Assembly: GCA_016937135.1 (NCBI GenBank)
Contig: JAFGWO010000231.1
Coordinates: forward strand, 1 to 20,562
From: Pseudomonadota bacterium
GTDB lineage: Bacteria; BMS3Abin14
Direction: 5' to 3'
DNA length: 20,562 nt
A program made the translations under genes and the position numbers. Under the pieces are notes generated by a model that made no database searches, had not been told where the DNA came from, and worked only from the letters and a program-made list of their open reading frames with translations. Shown piece by piece: positions 15,085-20,562 of this stretch (position 1 is the first letter of the stretch; each line of letters starts with the position of its first letter).

Positions 15085-15519
15085 ATGATGAATCCGGAAT
15101 TCATGAAGCTTCACGCAAAGAAGGAAACCAATGGGAACGGAGCCGGCGCCGGGGCCAGGAAAAAGATCCTCATTGCCGATGATTCCAGGACGGTCCGCCA
15201 ACTTCTGAGGATGACCCTTGAAAGATGCCTTCCCTGTGCGATCACCGAAGTGGAGGATGGACAGGAGGCTCTGGAAAGGCTTCAGGTCCAGACTTTTGAT
15301 ATCCTTATCACGGACATCAACATGCCAAGAATGAACGGTCTTTCCCTCATCGGAAGAATCCGGAAGAACCTGAACCTCCCCATCCCCATCATCATCGTGA
15401 CGACCCTGGGGCACGAGGAGGACCGCGATACGGGACTCAATCTTGGGGCCAACACTTACATCACCAAGCCCATTAACGGTAACCTGCTCGTCAATACCGT
15501 TAACGGTCTGACCAACTGA
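15085..15519 (+). CDS. CheY-like single-domain response regulator
   Basis: From ATG 15085 this encodes 144 residues. A 22-residue basic, Gly/Ala-rich lead (KLHAKKETNGNGAGAGARKK) precedes a complete receiver domain. It has the acidic pair in LIADDSRTV, phospho-acceptor Asp77 in ITDINMPRMNGL, the Thr pair in IVTTLG and Lys128 in ITKPIN. There is no output domain. It heads the chemosensory cluster and is probably phosphorylated by CheA. It could act on a motor, on another target, or as a phosphate sink beside the second CheY. The start could also be ATG 15088 (the better spacing after GGAAGGG) or ATG 15103; the domain is unaffected. Confidence 0.88.
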   Translation: MMNPEFMKLHAKKETNGNGAGAGARKKILIADDSRTVRQLLRMTLERCLPCAITEVEDGQEALERLQVQTFDILITDINMPRMNGLSLIGRIRKNLNLPIPIIIVTTLGHEEDRDTGLNLGANTYITKPINGNLLVNTVNGLTN

Positions 15520-15547
15520 TCTTCATTACGGTAAAGCGGGAGACGAG

Positions 15548-15910
15548 ATGAAGCGCGTCATGACTGTGGATGATTCGGCGAGTGTGCGGATGATGATCCG
15601 GGTGACTTTAAGCGGCGCCGGCTATGAAGTAGTGGAGGCGACGAACGGGTTGGAGGCCCTCAAAAAACTCAGCGAAATGGACGTCCAGGCAATGGTCGTG
15701 GATCTGAATATGCCTGAAATGGGGGGCCTGGACCTGGTCAAGAAGCTTCGGAGGATTCCGGGTTTTCTCTCCACGCCCATCATCATGCTGACCACCGAGA
15801 GCTCGAGGGAGGTCATCCAGAAGGGAAAGGATGCCGGAGCGACAGGATGGATGGTCAAACCTTTCAGTCCCGAGCAGCTCGTTAACGTAATCAGGAGGGT
15901 CCTTTCATGA
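15548..15910 (+). CDS. cheY: chemotaxis response regulator CheY
   Basis: A 120-residue receiver domain of standard CheY size: VDDSASVRMM (Asp8, Asp9), phospho-acceptor Asp52 in VVDLNMPEMGGL, Thr82-Thr83 in MLTTESS and Lys104 in MVKPFS. It starts after GGGAG (15538-15542) and ends on an ATGA overlap with cheA, so it is translationally coupled to the kinase that should phosphorylate it. It differs clearly from the receiver just upstream, so the two are not a recent tandem duplication. Confidence 0.92.
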   Translation: MKRVMTVDDSASVRMMIRVTLSGAGYEVVEATNGLEALKKLSEMDVQAMVVDLNMPEMGGLDLVKKLRRIPGFLSTPIIMLTTESSREVIQKGKDAGATGWMVKPFSPEQLVNVIRRVLS

Positions 15911-17574
15911 ACGAAATGCTTCCCGATGAAATCCATGAGAGCCTCCTCGCGACTTTCCGCGAAGAATCCCTTGAGCAGCTCACGGAACTGGAAACGACCC
16001 TCATGGAGCTGGAGATCTCCCCCAACGACCCGGAGGTGATCAACAAGGCATTCCGGACCCTCCATACGATCAAGGGCAATGCGGGGATGTTCGGCTTCGA
16101 GGATATTGAAGCCTATACCCATGATCTTGAAAGCGCTTTCGACTTCGTCCGAAAGGGGACCATGAAGGTTTGCCCGGAATTGATCGATCTGACCCTCAGG
16201 GCGAGGGACGGGCTCCTCGTTCTGCTGCAGGGTACAGGGGATCCGAACACGGTCCGTCCGGAGATGGAGAAGGTCATGACCCTTGTGGCGGAGTTTCTGA
16301 GCCAGGGGCAAAAGGTGATCCTGGACGATCCCGGCCAGGAGGCCGCAGGGAAAAAAGAGGATCGAGGGCAGGGCTCGGGAGGGGGAGGGGCCAGGGAAAA
16401 ACCCGAGTCCAGCGTACGGGTGGCTTCCGGTAAGCTCGACCAGCTGGTAAATCTTGTCGGCGAAATGGTTACGGTCCAGGCGCGGCTCACCCAGCTGGTG
16501 TCCGAGAGGCCGGACCCCGCCCTGGAGGCCGTTGCCGAGGAAGTCGAAAGCCTCACCTGGGAGTTGCGGGAAAACGCTTTTTCCATCCGGATGATCCCCA
16601 TCGAGACGACATACAGGAGGATCAAAAGACTGGTCAGGGATCTTTCCAGGGAGCTTGGCCAGGAGGTGGAGCTCATCACCGAAGGAGCCGAAACGGAACT
16701 GGATAAAAATGTCATCGAGAAACTCACCGACCCCCTGATGCACCTCATCCGGAACAGTGTGGATCACGGGATCGAGTCTGCCGGGGAAAGGATTCAGGCC
16801 GGGAAGCCGGAGAAGGGCAATATCCGTCTTTCAGCCACCAACGCGGGGGCGGATGTTGTGATCCGCGTCGAGGATGACGGGCGGGGCCTCGATGCCGAGG
16901 GGATACGGAAAAAAGCGGTGGAAAAGGGCCTGGTTCCGGCCGAGGTCGATCTTTCGACCGCCGACATCTATTCCCTGATCTTTGCCCCCGGGTTTTCCAC
17001 CGCCAGCCAGGTGACCAACATCTCCGGAAGGGGTGTAGGCCTGGATGTGGTCAAAAAAGCGGCCGAGGAACTTAGGGGCAATCTCACCGTCGACAGCGTG
17101 CCGGGACAGGGCACGACATTTATCATCCGCCTGCCGTTGACCCTGGCTATCATTGACGGTCTTCTGGTCAATGTTGCCGAAAACAAATATATCGTTCCCC
17201 TTTCCATCGTCGAGGAGTGCGTGTTCCTGACCAGTGAAGCCATCAAAAGTTCCCACAACCGAAGGATCATCCGGTTAAGAGGAGAGATCGTCCCCTACAT
17301 AAGCATGAGGGAGTGGTTTGGAATCCTCTCCGAGCCCCCGGATATCCAGCAGGTCGTGGTGGTTCGTGAGGGGGACAGGAGGATCGGGCTTCTTCTTGAT
17401 CATGTGATCGGGGAGCACCAGACGGTCATTAAATCCCTGGGCAAGGTTTACCGGAATGTCGACGGTGTTTCCGGAGCCACTATCCTTGGTGACGGAACCA
17501 TCTCCCTCATTCTGGATGTCTCAAGAATCATGAGGGTGACGGAGGAGACAGAGTCCCCCGTTTTCGCGGCGTAA
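15907..17574 (+). CDS. cheA: chemotaxis histidine kinase CheA, short form lacking a P2 domain
   Basis: A 555-residue kinase. P1/Hpt is at about 5-115, with phospho-acceptor His53 in LHTIKGNAGMFGF. A Gly-rich charged linker (about 135-170) follows, then P3 dimerisation helices (about 172-235), the P4 ATPase with N box HLIRNSVDHGIE (about 279), G1 EDDGRGLD (about 322) and G2 GRGVGLDVV (about 373), and a CheW-like P5 domain (about 415-548). At this length no P2 docking domain for CheY and CheB fits between P1 and P3. ATG 15907 is 7 bp after AGGAGGG. In the known pathway it couples receptor state, through CheW, to phosphorylation of CheY and CheB. Neither receptor nor cheW is in the window. Confidence 0.95.
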   Translation: MNEMLPDEIHESLLATFREESLEQLTELETTLMELEISPNDPEVINKAFRTLHTIKGNAGMFGFEDIEAYTHDLESAFDFVRKGTMKVCPELIDLTLRARDGLLVLLQGTGDPNTVRPEMEKVMTLVAEFLSQGQKVILDDPGQEAAGKKEDRGQGSGGGGAREKPESSVRVASGKLDQLVNLVGEMVTVQARLTQLVSERPDPALEAVAEEVESLTWELRENAFSIRMIPIETTYRRIKRLVRDLSRELGQEVELITEGAETELDKNVIEKLTDPLMHLIRNSVDHGIESAGERIQAGKPEKGNIRLSATNAGADVVIRVEDDGRGLDAEGIRKKAVEKGLVPAEVDLSTADIYSLIFAPGFSTASQVTNISGRGVGLDVVKKAAEELRGNLTVDSVPGQGTTFIIRLPLTLAIIDGLLVNVAENKYIVPLSIVEECVFLTSEAIKSSHNRRIIRLRGEIVPYISMREWFGILSEPPDIQQVVVVREGDRRIGLLLDHVIGEHQTVIKSLGKVYRNVDGVSGATILGDGTISLILDVSRIMRVTEETESPVFAA

Positions 17575-17622
17575 TAACCTGAACCGGAACACTGCCAAGA
17601 GGCCCTTCGAACTGGAGAACCT

Positions 17623-18489
17623 ATGGTGATGGAAGTCCTGTCGTCTCCGGGCAAAATCAGTATGTCCAATAGATGCTTTGCCCGGATCTCCGGCTTCATT
17701 CAAAGCAACTTCGGGATCAAGCTTCCCGAAGTCAAGAGGACGATGGTCGAGTCCCGGCTCCAGAAAAGGCTGAGGGTTTTGGGGTTGAGGTCCTTCGATG
17801 AATACGGGGATTTTGTGTTCAGCCCCGAGGGAATTTCAGAGGAACTCACCCACATGGTTGACCTGATCACGACAAACAAGACCGATTTTTTCCGGGAGCC
17901 TTCCCACTTTAATTATCTCTACAATAGTGTGGTGCCGGAATTAATCAAAAAATCGGGAGCGGGGATGCGAAAACCCCTGCGGGTCTGGAGCGCGGGGTGC
18001 TCATCGGGGGAAGAGCCCTATTCCCTTGCAATGGTTCTTTCCGAATATGCCGCCCGGAACCCCGGTTTTGATTTCAACATCCTTGGGACCGATATCTCCG
18101 TTCGAATCCTGGAGAAGGCGTTAAAGGGCATCTATCGGGAAGAGGTCGCGGAGCCGGTCCCGCAGCCGATGAGGAAAAAGTACCTTTTGCGAAGCAGATC
18201 CCGGGAGGAGACCCTGGTGCGTATAAAGCCGGCCCTCAGAAGCAAAGTCCGGTTCAGAAGACTCAATCTCATGGATCCGGATCCGGAAACGAGGACCCCG
18301 ATGGATATTATTTTCTGCAGGAACGTCATAATCTATTTTGAAAGGGCCGTTCAGGAGGAAATCGTTCGTAAACTTTGCCGGAGGCTGGAAGAGGGGGGAT
18401 TCCTTTTTCTGGGCCATTCGGAAACCCTCCATGGGATGTCCCTTCCCTTGCGGGTGGTGGCGCCCATGGTCTACAGAAAAGAGCTCTGA
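17623..18489 (+). CDS. cheR: chemoreceptor methyltransferase CheR
   Basis: A 288-residue SAM-dependent methyltransferase. The helical CheR N-terminal domain (about 15-90: [32 protein letters not shown]) precedes the catalytic domain. There, [17 protein letters not shown] (about 121-137) is the SAM-binding loop, LGTDIS is the acidic strand, and [12 protein letters not shown] and [11 protein letters not shown] are family motifs. It methylates glutamates of chemoreceptors, opposing CheB. The start is supported by GGAG 5 bp upstream. The stop codon overlaps the cheB start (TGATG). No C-terminal TPR or receptor-tail binding insertion is seen. Confidence 0.95.
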   Translation: MVMEVLSSPGKISMSNRCFARISGFIQSNFGIKLPEVKRTMVESRLQKRLRVLGLRSFDEYGDFVFSPEGISEELTHMVDLITTNKTDFFREPSHFNYLYNSVVPELIKKSGAGMRKPLRVWSAGCSSGEEPYSLAMVLSEYAARNPGFDFNILGTDISVRILEKALKGIYREEVAEPVPQPMRKKYLLRSRSREETLVRIKPALRSKVRFRRLNLMDPDPETRTPMDIIFCRNVIIYFERAVQEEIVRKLCRRLEEGGFLFLGHSETLHGMSLPLRVVAPMVYRKEL

Positions 18490-19634
18490 TGGCCACGATC
18501 ATGGATTCCCATGGAAAAAAGGTCCGGGTCCTTATCGTCGATGATTCCGCCCTTGTGCGGCAGAGTCTCGAGAAGATACTGGCCTTCGACAAGGAGATCG
18601 AGGTGATCGGCACAGCTGCCGATCCCTTCATCGCGGCATCCAAGATCGCCCGGATGAAACCGGATGTCATCACCCTCGATATCGAGATGCCGCGCATGGA
18701 CGGGATCACCTTCCTCCACAAGATCATGACACAGGATCCTATCCCGGTGGTTATTTGTTCCGCCCTGACGGAAAAGGGGGCCGAATCGACACTGAAGGCT
18801 TTAGAGTATGGTGCCGTGGATGTGATCACGAAACCCCGGCTCGGGGTGGTCGGTTTTTTCGAGGAAGCCAGAACCATTTTGTGCAACACCGTCAAGGCGG
18901 CGGCAAAGGCCAGAATCCGGGGCATTCCCCGTGCGCCCGTCAACGCGCAGGAAGGCGTCAGGTCAGGCCTGGCCGGCAGGGCCAATCAGGTTCTTTCCCA
19001 GGCCATGATCAAGACGATGGAAAAAGTGGTTGTGGTGGGGGCCTCCACGGGGGGGACGGAAGCCATCAGCAAGTTCCTTGAATCCATGCCCCTTGATGCC
19101 CCGGGAATAGTGATAGTCCAGCATATGCCTGAAAAATTCACGAAGTCCTTTGCCAAACGTCTGGACGGCCTTTTCGGCCTGACTGTCAAGGAGGCGGAGG
19201 ACGGAGATTCCGTAATTCCGGGAAAGGTCCTCATCGCTCCCGGAAATTTCCACACCCGACTTAAAAGAAGCGGGGCGCGGTACTTCGTCAAGGTTGAAGA
19301 TGGGCCCCTTGTCTGCGGTCACAGACCCTCCGTTGATGTCCTTTTCCGGTCAACCGCCAGGTATGCGGGGAGCAATGCCGTGGGTGTGATCATGACGGGC
19401 ATGGGAGGCGACGGATCCCAGGGCCTCCTTGAGATGAGACAGGCCGGAGCCTTCACCATAGCCCAGGATGAAGCCAGCTGCATCGTGTTTGGGATGCCTT
19501 TAGAGGCCATCAAGGCAGGGGCGGTCGACGAGGTTGTCCCCCTGGCAGCCATCGGGCGTGTCGTCATGCGGGAGTGCAGTTATACGGCGGGTTCCGGCGG
19601 GCAAAGATCCCTTCCGGGAGGGTGCCTTTCTTGA
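18489..19634 (+). CDS. cheB: chemoreceptor methylesterase/deamidase CheB
   Basis: The 381-residue protein starts on the TGATG overlap with cheR. A receiver domain (about 10-130) has Asp18, Asp19 and phospho-acceptor Asp64 ([11 protein letters not shown]). A linker (about 135-175) leads to the CheB esterase domain with catalytic Ser186 (GASTGGT), His212 (VQHMPEKF) and Asp308 (GMGGDG), so the triad is intact. When phosphorylated by CheA it removes methyl groups from receptors for adaptation. The last bases carry the Shine-Dalgarno site and the TTG start of cheD. Confidence 0.95.
   Translation: MATIMDSHGKKVRVLIVDDSALVRQSLEKILAFDKEIEVIGTAADPFIAASKIARMKPDVITLDIEMPRMDGITFLHKIMTQDPIPVVICSALTEKGAESTLKALEYGAVDVITKPRLGVVGFFEEARTILCNTVKAAAKARIRGIPRAPVNAQEGVRSGLAGRANQVLSQAMIKTMEKVVVVGASTGGTEAISKFLESMPLDAPGIVIVQHMPEKFTKSFAKRLDGLFGLTVKEAEDGDSVIPGKVLIAPGNFHTRLKRSGARYFVKVEDGPLVCGHRPSVDVLFRSTARYAGSNAVGVIMTGMGGDGSQGLLEMRQAGAFTIAQDEASCIVFGMPLEAIKAGAVDEVVPLAAIGRVVMRECSYTAGSGGQRSLPGGCLS
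19616..19633 (+). promoter_or_regulatory. ribosome-binding site that fixes a TTG start for cheD
   Basis: GGGAGGG (19616-19622) lies 8 bp before TTG (19631-19633). The TTG overlaps the cheB stop codon as TTGA. No ATG or GTG lies nearby that would keep the conserved CheD N-terminus. Confidence 0.8.
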
Positions 19635-20287
19635 AGCGGATTACCATCGGCATAGGGGAACTTTTTGCCAGCGACCAGCCGATAGTGATATCCACGGTTC
19701 TCGGGTCCTGCGTTTCCGTTTGTCTTTACGATCCGGTGAAGCGGGTGGGAGGGATGAACCACATTTTCCTTCCGGGAAACGCCGATTACCTGCAATTCAA
19801 CGCGTCGGCCCGATACGGGATCAACGCGATGGAACTCCTCATAAACAGCATGCTCTCCCTGAAGGTGGAAAGGAGGCGTCTCAGAGCCAAGGTATTTGGC
19901 GGCGGCCATGTGATGGAGAGAAGGGAAAAACAGGCATTCTCCCCGGGCGATGCCAATGTGGAGTTTTCCTTCCGGTTTCTGAAAGAGGAAAAAATCCCCA
20001 TTGACGGGTACAGCGTGGGCGGGAATTGCGGCCGCAGGATCGAATTGCACTGCCAGACCGGGGAGGTCCGCCAGGTCCGCTTCCAGACGGGTTCCCTCGG
20101 GACGATCGCCCGGATGGAGCGGAGCTTCGGGATGGCTGTCCAGGAGAGGGTGGCAAAGCCGGGAAAGGTGGCCCTTTTCGGGAAGGAAAAAAAGCCCGAG
20201 GCGGCAGAGAGCGGATTGGGGCCGGTTCCAGAGTCTCCCTTTGGGGAAAAAAGGCTTTTCACAAGGGATCAGGGTCCTCGCACCTGA
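19631..20287 (+). CDS. cheD: chemoreceptor glutamine deamidase CheD
   Basis: From the TTG start this encodes 218 residues. The conserved N-terminal domain includes [14 protein letters not shown] (catalytic Cys27) and GGMNHIFLP (His44), then the KVFGGGHVM strand and [11 protein letters not shown]. Cys and His are the expected catalytic pair of CheD, which deamidates receptor glutamines to glutamates and, in some bacteria, interacts with CheC. About 50 C-terminal residues are charged and low in conservation. CheC is not in the window. It is translationally coupled to cheB. Its 3' end overlaps the converging penicillin-binding protein gene by 19 bp. Confidence 0.92.
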   Translation: MKRITIGIGELFASDQPIVISTVLGSCVSVCLYDPVKRVGGMNHIFLPGNADYLQFNASARYGINAMELLINSMLSLKVERRRLRAKVFGGGHVMERREKQAFSPGDANVEFSFRFLKEEKIPIDGYSVGGNCGRRIELHCQTGEVRQVRFQTGSLGTIARMERSFGMAVQERVAKPGKVALFGKEKKPEAAESGLGPVPESPFGEKRLFTRDQGPRT

Positions 20288-20562
20288 TGCTTCGTGCAGG
20301 TTTCCGTGGGAGCCATGCCCTCCGGGAAGGCTTCCAGGAGGCGGGTGGGACATCCGGGCACGGCCAGCAGCCCTGTTTCCGGATCGATCTGCGCAAATTC
20401 TATCCCGTGGGGTGGGGAGAACTCTCCAGGGGGGATTTTTTCCAGCGCTTTTTCCATGAAAAGTTTCCAGATTGGGAGAGCGGCCCTTGCCCCGGTTTCC
20501 CCATTCCCGAGATTCTCTGGAATATCAAACCCCACCCATACCCCGGCGGCGAGGCCCGGAGC
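20269..20562 (-). CDS. C-terminal end of a PBP1A-type penicillin-binding protein (partial)
   Basis: Ninety-eight codons are open from the right edge to a TGA at 20269-20271. The text GVWVGFD, then LGNGETGARAALPIWKLFM, is the conserved end of the class A PBP transpeptidase domain. IEFAQIDPETGLLAVPGCP and FPEGMAPTETC match the tail of PBP1A-like proteins. Such bifunctional enzymes polymerise and cross-link peptidoglycan in the periplasm. The glycosyltransferase and the catalytic Ser/Lys motifs lie beyond the window. It is convergent with cheD, with no terminator hairpin visible between the two. Confidence 0.88.
   Translation of the reverse strand, partial: APGLAAGVWVGFDIPENLGNGETGARAALPIWKLFMEKALEKIPPGEFSPPHGIEFAQIDPETGLLAVPGCPTRLLEAFPEGMAPTETCTKHQVRGP

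Overview
The window comes from a Gram-negative bacterium. The evidence is an outer-membrane/periplasmic/inner-membrane RND efflux set, a Tat-type lipoprotein signal and a PBP1A-type penicillin-binding protein. The DUF4390-NtrY-NtrX gene order, the chemosensory gene order and the style of the intergenic repeats suggest a deltaproteobacterium-like lineage (Desulfobacterota or a neighbour). That placement is inference; no rRNA or marker gene is present. The DNA is GC-rich with short leaders, many overlapping start/stop codons and strong Shine-Dalgarno sites.

Layout: (1) At the left edge on the minus strand is an M48 zinc metalloprotease lipoprotein with a C-terminal TPR-like tail, cut by the edge. 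(2) Divergent from it, behind a good sigma-70-type promoter, is a tight three-gene operon: DUF4390 secreted protein, NtrY-like membrane sensor kinase and NtrX-like sigma-54 activator (1334-5527). (3) A 355-base gap holds a 159-bp element of nested inverted repeats and a run of 7-bp tandem repeats. It is followed by an M29-type aminopeptidase (5883-6989) and a 620-base non-coding island with a second 7-bp repeat run, hairpins and two diverged copies of a 67-bp repeat. (4) A stand-alone aminoglycoside/choline-kinase-fold phosphotransferase lies at 7610-8380. (5) A TetR-regulated RND tripartite efflux operon follows (TetR, TolC-like protein, adaptor, permease; 8576-14770). A perfect 16-bp palindrome sits at its predicted transcription start, and a strong intrinsic terminator lies just past the permease. 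(6) A chemosensory cluster runs from 15085 to 20287: CheY-like receiver, CheY, CheA, CheR, CheB, CheD. (7) At the right edge on the minus strand is the C-terminus of a PBP1A-type protein, converging on and overlapping the end of cheD.

How the genes work together: NtrY senses an envelope or redox/nitrogen-related cue and phosphorylates NtrX, which activates sigma-54 promoters. TetR probably represses its own operon and releases it when the pump substrate is present. CheA phosphorylates the two CheY-type receivers and CheB, while CheR, CheB and CheD supply receptor methylation, demethylation and deamidation. No receptor (MCP) or separate CheW gene is in the window, so the array must recruit these from elsewhere. 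The least explained part is the repeat-rich DNA on both sides of the aminopeptidase gene.
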